DNA from: Clytia hemisphaerica
Taxonomy: Eukaryota > Cnidaria > Hydrozoa > Leptothecata > Clytiidae
Assembly (NCBI GenBank): GCA_902728285.1
Contig: CACVBU010001038.1
Coordinates: 162,293-226,292 of the forward strand
DNA length: 64,000 nucleotides
Direction: 5' to 3'
The position numbers were made by a program, and so were the translations under genes. This document shows positions 10,652 through 21,868 of this stretch, piece after piece; within the stretch, counting starts at the first letter, position 1, and each line of letters opens with the position of its first letter. The notes under the pieces were generated by a model. That model did not search any database and was not told the origin of the DNA. It worked only from the letters and a program-made list of their open reading frames with translations.

Positions 10652-13065
10652 TATCACATGCTGCTTTATTTGAAAATCTACAGGTTGTTTGGAAAATAAA
10701 AGAAATTGCGATTTTTTCATGTTAGCAGTATACACCATCTGAAAGCTGAGGTTTTCAGCTTTCTAGTGCTAAAATTCGTTTTTAGCTATCACGTGAAAGG
10801 CTAGATTTAATCTGCTATTTTTGGTGCTTTCAAAAGATTATATATTTCTCGCTGGGCCGGGGGGGGGAGTAAGCAGATATTCTGGACTATTAAACTTTGA
10901 AAAGGTGATTTTTTGTGTTTTGATTATGGAATAACTTTGGAAATTACGCTCGACAATCGAATCACAATTATTTGATCACGTTCGATTACGTTCAATTGGT
11001 TTGATTGCGATTTTTGTTCGAAGTTGTACGATTGACACCGTCTGATCTCTGCTGGGGCATGCAATATGCATGAAACAGTAATTATGCTTTGCTGTATCAT
11101 TGTTTGTATGGCTGGCTTACATAATTATTCAACAGGGTTGCCTCTTTGAAAAAAGGTCTATTTTAATGACCAGACAGGTCATTAATTTGAGGGGTATGCA
11201 TGTTAGCCTCCACTGATGCAAGTAAAACCCACTCTCGTGGTGGTTCACTTTACTTTGACTATAAACCAGGAAGAGATAGAAGAGATAAAAAACAGTAAAA
11301 AAAATCTTTTGTTCCAGTATGATAGTTTGAGCTATATAGTCCCGCTGCTGAGATCGAAAAAAGTGGCTAGAAAACGATTTTCGTGATACATCTCTTAGAT
11401 CTAACTTTTTTTGGTGGAAACTCGCGAATTAGTATGTGTAGATTACAAAATCGAAAAGTTTCCGCGATTTTCTAGTGCAAGTGTCGAGAAAATCGACTTA
11501 AAAGTTGACTTTTATCGAGTTAATCGATTTTAATCGATTTTCATGAACTTAACAGTTTCTAGGTCATGAGTTTTCACTTTTATGATGCATTTTGCTTGTA
11601 AATACTAAAAGCCATCAAAATATTACACTAATAATTAATTCAAGCGATGAAAATGTAGGAAAAACGGCTAAAATCGATAAAATCATCGATAAAACATCGA
11701 ATGTCAACTGAAAAACTCCGAATGAGTCTGTAGACTTCAAAAATTGTCTGATTTGGCTGAAATTTTGCACACTTGGCCCTTGGGTGAATATCTGCAGATC
11801 TAAGTTTTCATTTTTTGAAAATTTTGATTTTTGGGGTCTGGGGACGAGTTTTTCGTCAAAACGAGGCTGAAACTTAGGGGCGGCCTGCGCAGACCTCAAC
11901 AATGGTCAGAATTGCTGAAATTTTGCACACTTGGCCCTTGGGTGAACATCTACAGATATAATTTGTCATTTTTTGAAAGTTTGGATTTTTGGGGTCTGGG
12001 GACGAGTTCTTCGTCAAAACGAGGCTGAAACTTTAAGGCACACTGCAGACTTAAAAAATGGTTGGATTTGTCTAAAATTTTGCACACTTGGCCCTTGGGT
12101 GAATATCTGCAGATCCAATTTTTCTTTTTTTGAAAATTTGTATTTTTGGGGCCTGGGGACGAGTTTGGGACGAGTTTCTCGTCAAAACGAGGCTGAAACT
12201 TTGGGGCAGCGTGGCAGTATTTTGAAGCAGACTTGTTCCCTTGGCTGAATGTTTTGGGGCAACAGTTTACATTTTATATTACATAAACTCTGGCACAAAG
12301 GGCCTGAAAGCAAGCGTCCTAAAAGAAAAATTCGCAATTTTTAAAGGGCAGATGCAACTTCTTTTCTTCAAAGATATTGATTGCGATGTTTTTAAGGTCT
12401 TCACTTTTTTTGATGAAATTGTCTTTTATTTGACTGAAACTTCATCATGATCGAATTTCGTGTCAAATAAAGTAAAACTTAAAAGGTATAGAAGTCGTAC
12501 GGCAGGTATGCTAAAAATTCAAGGGAAAATCTCATTTTTCTGATTTGCTAAATTCCTTAAGCTTTAGCTACCGCCGCAGTTATTTAAAATGTCGCGCATC
12601 CTAGCTTTGTTTTGAAGAAATAAATAAACATGCTACTGCCTTGAAGAAAATTCTTGATCTTGACAACCATTTCCTGCACTCACCACGAGCAATGAAGTCC
12701 ATTTTTGAGATGATATATCAATCCCGATGATTAAAAATCTATCGAAAATTGCACCTCTGTCTCAATAACTGGGTAAAGATTTTTAATGTGGCGAAATATA
12801 ATGCAAAATCCTACTGTTTCTACTTTGAAAGTAGAGATGGAGATTCAGCCCCAAAAGTTTAGTTTTTCCTTCTGGAGATAAATCTCATGAACTACTGTAC
12901 TTCATTGGAATTTCAGCATATCTTTCTTAGCGGGGACGATTTTACGGCAACTATTTTCAATGAGTAGAGTGGTCCCACCAGATCGTGACACAGGGATGTA
13001 CCTCTCTCTCTCAAGAAAGATTTATATCTCGTTTTATTCAGTGCAGTGACAATTCATATTACCTC

Positions 13066-13468
13066 ATCGGTACTTTTTACGCCACTGCCCATTTTTGGGC
13101 CTACGCCAATAAGGGCTGCAAATAACACCAAAACCTGCAAAAACTGCAATTTAATTTAGGCTTCAAAACAGAAAATTATGACAGAATATTTCATCAAAAT
13201 GCCATCTGTGAGTAGGAAAATTTGCGTAAAATTTTTATCGTCGAAATTCACTTATTTGGATACGAGGCAAGAATTTCGGTAATTTCCACCTTGAATTTGT
13301 TCAGAAAGCCACTTGGATTGCGAAAAAATGGTTCAAAAAAAAGAAACACCGCTTTTAGGATTAAAATGTATAATTTTGGCTCTTTTTACGTCAGCCTTTT
13401 TAACGCCGGTCCGTTAGGCCGCGAGCTCTAAAATAACGCCAATAAGAGCCGGCGTAAAAAGGGTCGAT
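13066..13468. mobile_element. MITE-like inverted repeat (CTTTTTACGCC termini)
   Basis: The left end ATCGGTACTTTTTACGCC and right end GGCGTAAAAAGGGTCGAT are inverted copies with a few mismatches. Inner repeats of 'acgccaataagrgc' occur near both ends. It lies inside the 5.8-kb element. The TSD is not evident. Confidence 0.5.
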
Positions 13469-14068
13469 AATTTGAACATCAACTTCCCCATCCCTTGATT
13501 CAGTGGCAGAGATCTCTGACCTAGAACCAGTCTTTCATTGAGGGGAAGAACAGGAAACGGGAGGTTTTATTAGGCTGCTATTAAAAGTAGTGCACTGATT
13601 ACTCTAGGAATCTTTCCTGAATAGAGAATACCGAACGTTGGTCCCGTGTAGAATAATAAAGGAGACAAAGTGAGGTAATAACTAAAGGCTTGCTATTATA
13701 AACATTATCTACAAAATCAATTTTGTTTTCTGGTGATTCTTTTTCACTTTTTCAATATTCCTGGATTAATTACGTCTTATCGAGCTGATAAAAAATGAAG
13801 AAATGTTTAAAGACGTTTATCAACCTTGATTCAACCTCAAGAGTGAAGAAAGCGATTGAGATCTATTTTACTCAAAGAACCAGGTCCCCTCATATTGCAA
13901 TACGAGATAGGTATATCAATATAATCCATCATAAAAAACTAGGCTTCAACCACTATCAAGAAATATACAAGATTAAGGCGATATTGGTCTAAAACGAGTG
14001 CTCGTTTGTTCTCATCTACAAATCCTACGGCGTTTAAACCTACTCAGACTATAGATTAGTAATATATA

Positions 14069-16012
14069 CGACAGTCAAAAGCAGCCGACGAGGCGATCTT
14101 TTTTAGGAGGTGTTCTGAACACATGTAGGAGCTAGAAAACTTGATGTGTTCTGAGATGCAATGAGACAGGGGTATCGAAAAATTATGAAAAATTGGTGTG
14201 TTCTTGTTGCCTGGTAACCCTAGAAAGCTAAAGAAAGCTAAAGAAGGTTTCAGAACACATCTTTCAAGGAAATAATTAGACATTTGTAGGCAAAAGGTTT
14301 CTCCTTTAATTTCAGAACACATCCTCCATGGAATAATGATAAATTTTGGGAGACATAGCTACATAGGTTTCCTAGAAATTAGAACACATCATTTGAATAA
14401 AAAAACTTGAAGACCATAAAAAGCTCCCTCCTAGCAAAGGGCCAAATTGAAAAGTCGTCAACCAAAAGACAAAATCAAAAATCTTACAAACAAAATAAGT
14501 AACTGTGATTTTTTATTTAAATAACCCTTAAATTTTCCAATTTCAACTTTTAAATCAACCGAGTCGCACTTTTAGACTCTGTAAGCAGGTGATTTTATCG
14601 AGACACAACTAGTGAGGTTTGTCACGGAAGGACAAGTGTTAAAATATAATGGACCTTCTTTTGAATAATAAAATGATTAATCAAAAATGAAATGTTGTTT
14701 TAAAACAAGTACATACCCTAGTTAGTTTAATAGGTTTATTCATTTTGAAATAAGTCGAACAACAAAAAAGTACTGCAAGCAGAAACTTTTTTTCAAATAT
14801 CGAATTCCTTCCGTGACAATTTCAAGACAAAAAGTTTTTTCACCAGTTTTGTGCAAGTCCACTATTCTTGATATTATTGCAAGTTCTAACTATTGGTACC
14901 CCCTAACAAAAAATGAAATTACATTCCAAAGCAACCTCCTTCATATTCACTTACAAGGTCTGAAATTATTGTCCTTCCGTGACACTTTCACCTTGTCCTT
15001 CCGTGACGGATTAAAAATATCTTGTTATTTTTAGAAATCTTGGACTTCAATGAGTCTAATTTATTGCAGGAGAGTGTCCTACAAGGTTTAGAACCATTGG
15101 GAACCAGCTCAACCCTGTATGGAGCTCAGAATAAGCTTAACTAAGGCTCCAGTACAATGCTGTAAGCTTACAGTGTAGGCCCAGGCGGCTCTGGAGGCCT
15201 AAAAACCTGTTTTCTGGCAAAACTACTGTTCCCAGCGGGTTCTAAACGCTCAAAATCGCTTCAGCACCATGGAAATATGCTAATTAGAGCCTTTGGAAGT
15301 AGCTCACTGGCTTGCAAGGTTGCGTTTTTACGTTTTTTTGCTTAAAAAAATATAATCTTTCCTGTAAAATTTCCTAATTATTATCACCATTATAATTGAA
15401 CAATAAAAATACAGTTCCAAGGTTTTGAAATGAGCTGAATAGTAAAAATGGCTATGATTCATGATATGATGTGTCACTTCACTAGTTTCAGTCAACATTT
15501 CTTACGCTATTGCTGATTTTGAAAAATAGGAATTTTTTCCTTCCGTGACGGTGTCCTTCCGTGACACTGACCTTTCTCAGTTGCAAAGGCCTGTAGCCAT
15601 TGAAATTAATTTTTTTTACTCAGTTCTTTTTTCAATGACAAGCAGATAGACATAAGTTTCTTCTGGTGGTATTTTGGTTTTAAAATTCTCTTTAAATTCA
15701 CAGGAATCTGAGTCAGCATACTTTTGTCTTTTTTAATGTCTTCGCTGCGTTCCTTCCGTGACAGAACCTTCAAAGTTCAATTATTCAACGAGGAAAAACT
15801 TTTATGAAATTTATTTTGCTTTGGAAGTAGTAGTACTATGAAGGCTTTAATTCAGGACTAATACTATTTTCATTCATTTTACCATTTTTCAAAAAAAGAC
15901 CAAAAAAGGCTCTGATTTCCTTCCGTGACAGGAACGGGACTTTTCAATTTGGCCCCAAATAAGAACACATATTTCTAAAAAATTGCTTCGCCGGCTGCTT
16001 CTAGACAGTCCT
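14069..16012. mobile_element. Nested inverted-repeat element with AGAACACAT words
   Basis: The left arm (GACAGTCAAAAGCAGCCGAC at about 14069) pairs with the right arm (GCCGGCTGCTTCTAGACAGTC, ending near 16012). The word AGAACACAT(C) recurs about six times in the left arm (14105-14395) and again at 15962. Within it a second inverted pair, GGCCAAATTGAAAAGTC (about 14440) and GACTTTTCAATTTGGCC (about 15950), bounds the next inner layer. Confidence 0.5.
14621..15929. repeat. Dispersed array of eight TCCTTCCGTGACA words
   Basis: The 13-mer TCCTTCCGTGACA or a one-base variant occurs at about 14806, 14972, 14996, 15539, 15553, 15751 and 15917 on the plus strand and inverted (TGTCACGGAAGGA) at 14620. 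The first and last copies are inverted relative to each other, so they could also be the ends of an innermost element. There is no coding sequence. The spacing is irregular, unlike a satellite. Confidence 0.6.
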
Positions 16013-17501
16013 GGCAGTGACACAATCACTATACGCTCATATCATAACTCCACATAAAGATCTTGAAGATCTTTTTAAGTGTTTGTTCCTCGTGTCAAAG
16101 TTTGTTTGTTCATTCGTCTACAAATTTCGCTAACTGAAGATGATCCAGCAAAGTAACTTTTATTTTCTTTGGAGCTAACGTAAAAATTTTCCCATGGATT
16201 AAGTGTCGTCGACGGAAAACATGTTTCTGGTCTTTCAAAACAATTTCAAAAAAGGAAAATCAGTATGGAAAAGTTTGCAAAATTTCATCCATTTAACCCT
16301 GTCCAGTCTACAGGCTGCCCACGCAAAGCCTCGTTTTCACAAGAAACTCGTCTCCGGACCCCAAATATAAATATTTTTAAAAAACTGGATGTTTAGATTT
16401 GCAGATATTCACTAACGCAGCAAATATGCGAAATTTCAGTCAAATCAGACCATTTTTTAAGTCTACAGTATGCCCTAAAGTTTCAGCCTCGTTTTGACGA
16501 AGAACTCGTCCCCAGACCCCAAAAATCCAAACTTTCAAAAAATGGCAAATTATATCTGTAGATATTCACCCAAGGGCCAAGTGTGCAACGTTTCAGCAAA
16601 ATCTGACCATTGTTGAGGTCTGCAAGCCGCCCCTAAGTTTCAGCCTCGTTTTGACGAAAAACTCGTCCCCAGACCCCAAAAATCAAAATTTTCAAAAAAT
16701 GAAAACTTAGATCTGCAGATATTCACCCAAGGGCCAAGTGTGCAAAATTTCAGCCAAATCAGACAATTTTTGAAGTCTACAGACTCATTCGGAGTTTTTC
16801 AGTTGACATTCGATGTTTTATCGATGATTTTATCGATTTTAGCCGTTTTTCCTACATTTTCATCGCTTGAATTAATTATTAGTGTAATATTTTGATGGCT
16901 TTTAGTATTTACAAGCAAAATGCATCATAAAAGTGAAAACTCATGACCTAGAAACTGTTAAGTTCATGAAAATCGATTAAAATCGATTAACTCGATAAAA
17001 GTCAACTTTTAAGTCGATTTTCTCGACACTTGCACTAGAAAATCGCGGAAACTTTTCGATTTTGTAATCTACACATACTAATTCGCGAGTTTCCACCAAA
17101 AAAAGTTAGATCTAAGAGATGTATCACGAAACGAAACAATTTTCGACCTCAGCAGCGGGACTAATACTACCATTGATCGAACATTATAACTTGGCTGTTG
17201 TTCCGGCTGTTTGTCCTTGTTCATTTGCATCTTCAGATTTTGTAATTTTTAAAAATTTTCCAAAATGAATCCGCCATTTTGGAATATTTTACTTTTTTCA
17301 CTTTCGTTTTTAAAACCTAAAACGCCGATTATCCCGATTTCAAATCAGATCCGATAAATACCGAATCGGAACATGTTTGTTATTGTTATCGCTTTCGTTT
17401 TCGATTTCGGTGACTAATTTTATTTTTCGAGTATTTTTTTACGATTCTTTGCTGTTGATTTTTGGTTTTCATTTGCTTGTAATTGTTGTAAAACCCTTAA
17501 T

Positions 17502-17744
17502 ATGCTAACAATCGACGAGAAAACCACATATTTCGACACTTTCATGAAGTATGGACTTTTCTTTGCTGCTATATTTCAATTAATGTGTATTCTTGCCCTA
17601 ATTTTTGTACCTACCAGTTATCTTCGTAAAATGGAAAAAGAGCGAGAGGAAAATGTTGCAGCAGGACTGAATAATGAAAATAAAAGCAATTTACCATCGG
17701 GAAAGCCAAAAAAACAGACTGAAAAAGTAAGAAAGAGGAAATAA
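17502..17744 (+). CDS. MANBAL / UPF0239 small membrane protein
   Basis: This single exon of 80 residues matches the MANBAL (UPF0239) family, whose vertebrate member is about 85 residues. The shared signature is the segment YGLFFAAIFQLMCILALIFVP (residues 17-37), a single hydrophobic helix, followed by a charged, lysine-rich tail ending in KPKKQTEKVRKRK. The family is a conserved single-pass membrane protein without an assigned biochemical role. The ATG at 17502 follows stop-rich AT sequence and gives the family length. A possible polyadenylation signal ATTAAA lies at 17845. There are no introns inside the coding part. The gene starts 340 bp after the end of the 5.8-kb repeat element, so its promoter may overlap that boundary. 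Confidence 0.8.
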   Translation: MLTIDEKTTYFDTFMKYGLFFAAIFQLMCILALIFVPTSYLRKMEKEREENVAAGLNNENKSNLPSGKPKKQTEKVRKRK

Positions 17745-17749
17745 TCTTT

Positions 17750-19980
17750 CATGGAAATGATGACTCACTTTTTTTTACTGTTTGTTTCGCGTTTTGTTGG
17801 AAAACGATAGCTAAAAGACAACAATCATTAGACACTAATAAGATATTAAAGGGTTAAAGACAAACAAAAAATGTCTATTCCTTCCTCGTAAGTGTTGAAA
17901 TATAATTCTGTAATCAAACGCCAAACGCCATGTGTATGTGGGTTATGTTATGTATTTAGATATATTAAGTATATGCTCTATAACTCTATAAGATAACATT
18001 TTTTATTTTTCTAATTTGTACGCATTGATTTTTTTAATAAGGGTAGATAATAAGATAATGAAACAATATCATTAAAGTTTTTCGAACCACCCGTTTTACT
18101 GATTTGTATTTCTCACCATTCGTCGACTTTTACTAAGTACCCATTCGAGTAACAAAAAGAATTAGGTCGTAGAATATAGTCGGGAAAATTTCATTTATTC
18201 CTACAGCTACAACGTATATTGATTTTGTCACGTTTAGAATGATAAAAAGACGTGTTTGGAGAAAATGCTGTTTTTCATTAACTTTGGGATGCGTGGATGA
18301 TTTATAACAGGGACCAGAATGGGTTGTTTTTAATTGAGATAAAAGTTCCGCGAGAGTTAAAATCGCTAACGAAAGAAAAACACTACAAAAAGGCTTCAAA
18401 AACATACGGCTATGATTTTATAGACTGGTGTTCCATCTGCTCATCCTCAAGACTAGAGAAAAGAGTTTCTAATAGAAAGCATCTCCATGGAGGTTGCAAT
18501 TCAGACCATGAAATTATTATAGACACTGGATTAACAGCTGACTGATTTTTACCGATTTCTCATGTTCAAGCCCTTCTACAATCAAGGTCAAAAATTGTAA
18601 GACAGAAAGGATTACAAGCTGTCTCCCCCCCCCCCCCCCCCCATTGGCAATGTTCACTGAACGATGAGACGGCCGTACACAATGAACATTGCCCTTGGGG
18701 GGGGGGGAGGGGGGCCTTTATCCAATGTTTTCTCAGTAATTTCAAGTGGTTTCCTCGAACATTTATGTCTTTGATTGTACCATTAAAATGATTCTTCATA
18801 GCATTTAATGGCATTTCTCATCAATATACACTTGTCCAATTCCAAAATGAGACTTTAAGCGCTCCTCCGAGACTCAAACTCATCTAGTGTAGTTAATTAC
18901 CGAAAGCATCCAACGAGGACCTTTTTATAAACATCTGTTTCCCAGGCATAGCCTTACTGGAAAATTTGATCTGTTGGTCAAAAGTTTCAAAAATCTTATT
19001 CCTAGAAATTAAGATCTGTTTCTCCTCAAAACCTAGATTTTTAATCTCAAAGTATCTTCCCTAGAAAATTTGGTCTGTTTCCACAGTTTTCAGAATCAAA
19101 ATTTTGATCTGTTCTCCCAGCCTATAAGAAATTTTTTTCGAACCTTAGTCACCTGTGCAGCACCCGAAGGTCAATGACCAATAAACTACAAAATTTTACC
19201 ACCATTAACCCTAGTTCACATCACATAGAGAATGGCGTATCGACAATTATAATCTTTGAAACTAATGTAAGCATCATGACCACTCCAACGACAATCTACG
19301 GTATACTCATATACACTCTTGTATCAGAATAATGACACGTAATTTAGATGGGTCAGGGAGAAGGTATCGGGATGGAAAATTAATAGCTATTTGAATGAGT
19401 GGAGATTCGAAATTTTTTTAATCTATTTTTTATTTCTATTTTATTGAGTGGCAAGAGGCTCATGTCCATTATTGCAACTATAGACGCTTTCAATGAGCAC
19501 CCCCGTCAGCCTTGTACTGACTACCGTGACCCGGGTGGACGTTCGTTAATTTACCAAAAATGAACCGTTGTGAGTGGAAATCGATTCAAAGTGTTGTCAA
19601 TCACCACCATACCACATCATCTGATAGGGATTTTCCAAATAAGTTCCAAGTAATATAATATTACTTTCCAAACAAGAGCTAAATTAGTTTTACAATGTTC
19701 TTAGTTCAATGTTTACCGATATAACAAGGGACAAACTACGGCTCTGTGAGACGGGGGTGTAGAAAGATGATTTTCATTATTTCAAAAACAAAATTCAAAA
19801 CCTGTTTAAAACCTGTTTTTTTTGGTGTGAAGAATTTGACGTCAAATGAAAGATTAAACACTTTTTGACGTCAATTTCAGTAGAGTTCAAATAATTTTGT
19901 ACAACTTTCTAACAACTGTATTCAACGAGACACCGGCTATCTAGTACATACACAAGCACAAAGCACCGACATTTTTCAAG
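17750..19980. other. Intergenic with G/C-homopolymer hairpin
   Basis: No gene is supported between the MANBAL-like gene and the basic-protein gene. A frame at 18297-18545 is open but has no recognised domain, acceptor or promoter. The notable object is the inverted poly-C / poly-G structure at 18622-18717, listed separately. Confidence 0.4.
18622..18717. repeat. Palindrome with poly-C and poly-G arms
   Basis: A run of about 18 C residues followed by ATTGGCAATGTTCA is mirrored by TGAACATTGCCCTTGG leading into a run of G residues broken by one A. The loop is about 30 nt. The arms would pair into a long hairpin, and the homopolymer could also adopt other G-rich structures. It may be the core of a short MITE. 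Confidence 0.7.
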
Positions 19981-20962
19981 ATGCGAACCAGAAGTAGAGC
20001 ATTAAGTAAGTATAAAACTTATGTTGAAGATGTTGAAAATATTCTAATGTTAATGCATGCCGGATACATAATAGTATAGTTTATCATCTTCCACCATAAA
20101 ACTAAACAAAGTTTTTTGTTATTGTTAATCTTTAGGACGGCGCGGACGATCTCCAGGTAGTAGGTTACGATCTTTATCACGAAGACGTAGTCCCCTGTCT
20201 CGTAAACAACGATCCCGCTCACGTAACCAACGCTCAATCTCACGACAACGTGCTCGTTCACAAAACCCGAGAGCAGTGTCCCGAAAACGTTCGACATCTC
20301 GAAAACGATCGGGATCGAATCGTCGACGTAGAACTTATGGAAGAAAGAGTTCACCGAGTATTGCACGACGACGATCACCATCGGCACGCAAAAGTCGTTC
20401 GGTAAAACGGAAACGTTCTCGTTCTGCCAAACGAAGCCAGTCGGCGGCTGTTGTTAATAAGCAAACAAACCAAGAAACGAAAAAGTTGGTTCAAACTTTA
20501 ACGAAAAGTCAATCAACAGCTTCTACAAAAAAATTGAACTCCCGGAAAAGATCAGGATCCCGAAAGAGGTCAGCCTCGAGAAAAAGGTCCGCTTCTCGAA
20601 AAAGTCTTGTGTCGGCAAAAACATCGACCCCCACCACCGACGTTCCCCAAGAAACATACTGCACACTGAAAAGATCGGTTTCCAAAAAGCGACGTGCTAG
20701 ACGACAAAAGTCTGCTACACCGACACGAAAACGATCAGCCTCGGCAAAACGAAAACGTTCTACCTCCCGTAAGATATCTTCTTCCCGAAAACGATCAACA
20801 TCGGCAAAACGAAAAAGGTCGGCTAGCCGAAGACGGTCGGCACGACAAAGAAAAGCAGCAGATAAACAAAACCAACCAAAAACTCGTTCTATCACTTTCG
20901 GAGAAACCACGAAAGCTGAAACTACTGTTGGAGAGTTCGAGCTTATCGATTTGTCAGATTGA
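19981..20962 (+). CDS. Arg/Lys/Ser-rich basic nuclear-type protein, 2 exons
   Basis: Exon 1 is 19981-20005 (MRTRSRAL plus one base, then GTAAGT) and exon 2 is 20136-20962 (acceptor …ATCTTTAG), 283 residues in all. More than 200 residues consist of R/K-R-S tri- and tetrapeptides: a SPGSRLRSLSRRRSP opening, many SRKRS, SAKRKRS and ASRKRS repeats, and SP/TP sites. The C-terminus changes sharply to a non-basic end (TFGETTKAETTVGEFELIDLSD, here abbreviated by its positions 262-283). This composition fits a sperm nuclear basic protein or protamine-like chromatin protein, or an RS-domain splicing factor without an RRM; the lack of any RNA-binding domain favours a DNA-packing role. Serine-rich repeats suggest phospho-control. 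Polyadenylation signals AATAAA are at 20998 and 21014. The family is inferred from composition only. Confidence 0.7.
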
Positions 20963-20997
20963 TTAACATTTATTGAATGTTGAAATGAATCTTTAAG

Positions 20998-21019
20998 AAT
21001 AAACACTTTGAAAAATAAA
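20998..21019 (+). terminator. Polyadenylation signals of the basic-protein gene
   Basis: Two AATAAA hexamers, 20998-21003 and 21014-21019, lie 36 and 52 nt after the TGA at 20960-20962. That is the expected place for cleavage and polyadenylation. Confidence 0.6.
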
Positions 21020-21090
21020 CTTCAAATGTTATCAGTTTCCATTTTGAGGAGAAAAAAGAGCAAGAGTAAATGTTTTACCTTGAATAATTT

Positions 21091-21339
21091 TTGCGGGAAC
21101 TAATTCGTCTAATGATGCTTTTGATCACACCAGATTTCATAAATGCAACCGTTTGGTATTCTAGCATTTATTTTCAAACTTTTGGCCAGCCAAAAGCAAA
21201 AATAGAGAAAGTTAAAGAACTTTTTAGAAAAAAGAGTGTTAATAATTTTGCTAAATTAGAGTCCCTCGAGCCGCATGACAGTTGTCCTTTGCGGACAAAG
21301 CCTGTATATCAATTGTTTTCTGATTTGATACAAAAATAG
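21091..21339 (+). other. Possible coding remnant
   Basis: The frame reads with protein-like composition in its second half (…EKVKELFRKKSVNNFAKLES… and …PVYQLFSDLIQK) and ends in TAG. There is no convincing ATG, promoter or splice acceptor, and I do not recognise the family. It may be the tail of a retrocopy or an orphan last exon. A SINE fragment follows at about 21371. Confidence 0.2.
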
Positions 21340-21370
21340 CATTTAGTGCCTCACTGTTTGATTAAAGAGA

Positions 21371-21480
21371 AGGATCAAGGGTAATCAGAGCAATCCAGGG
21401 AGAAAGTGGCACCCTCCCCTACCTCCAGTTAGCTAACAAAGAGAAGCTTTCGGGTCGCAGACATAATTATACTTTGCATT
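21371..21480 (+). mobile_element. SINE fragment (3' part)
   Basis: The block from 'ggatcaagggtaat' through 'gggagaaagtggcaccctcccct' to 'gggtcgcagacat' matches the body of the full SINE at 29697-29930, but the tRNA-like head is missing. It is a 5'-truncated copy in the same orientation. Confidence 0.65.
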
Positions 21481-21868
21481 TTTATAAGAGGACCTTTCCA
21501 ATTTTCGAAAAAATAAAGGTCCATTTGCAAAAAGGTTTGAAAAGTGAATCTGAGTTTGAATATGTAAATATAAAAAAAATGAATTTCAAAATATAACGTG
21601 TAAAAAAAGGTTACATAAATTAGCGAATAAATAGATCGATACAAAAATATAGAAATACAAACTGAAAATATTTTCGGCTTGAAAAAAAAAATTATATAAA
21701 ATCCATATCTCAAATTAGTAAATAGCAATATATAGATTTTAACCATCAAATCCATTGTTCCCTACTTTGAAAGATATCTTTATATGAAATATTCTTTAGA
21801 GCATTCAGTATATAGCGTCATCATTAGCTCCATTATCAGTTCCAGACGAGTTCTGGACCTTTAGAGCC

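Larger units (their letters stand above)
11338..17162. mobile_element. 5.8-kb element with about 880-bp inverted repeats, each holding three tandem subrepeats
   Basis: The outermost bases AGTCCCGCTGCTGAG (11338) and CTCAGCAGCGGGACT (17162) are perfect inverted copies, and the similarity continues inward for roughly 880 bp (11338-12230 and 16285-17162). Each arm contains an outer unique part with many ATCGAT-like words and then three tandem units of about 165 bp, each carrying TTTTGCACACTTGGCCCTTG and GGGGACGAGTT…TCGTCAAAACGAGGCTGAA. The outermost unit is almost identical between arms and the inner units are more diverged. Adding one base to each side (TAGTCCC…GGGACTA) gives a possible ATA duplication; the TSD is not settled. 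The interior is made of further nested repeats (13066-13468, 14069-16012, 14437-15957) and has no transposase or polymerase frame that I recognise. Long AG…CT inverted repeats recall Polinton-like elements, but no Polinton gene is present. It ends 340 bp before the MANBAL-like gene. Confidence 0.75.

Noticed and set aside
11615-12450. Several frames of 65-95 residues sharing LKFCTLGPWVNI
   Set aside because: They are translations of the three tandem subunits inside the inverted-repeat arm at 11338-12230, and the same happens in the opposite arm. There is no start, domain or splice context.
18297-18545. 82-residue plus frame between the MANBAL-like and basic-protein genes
   Set aside because: It is open but overlaps a minus frame, has no recognisable domain, and no splice or polyadenylation context.
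20509-21006. 165-residue minus-strand frame over the basic-protein gene
   Set aside because: It is the antisense of Arg/Ser repeats (reading as RFREAD/FRFAD). The plus strand has a start, splice junction and polyadenylation signals.
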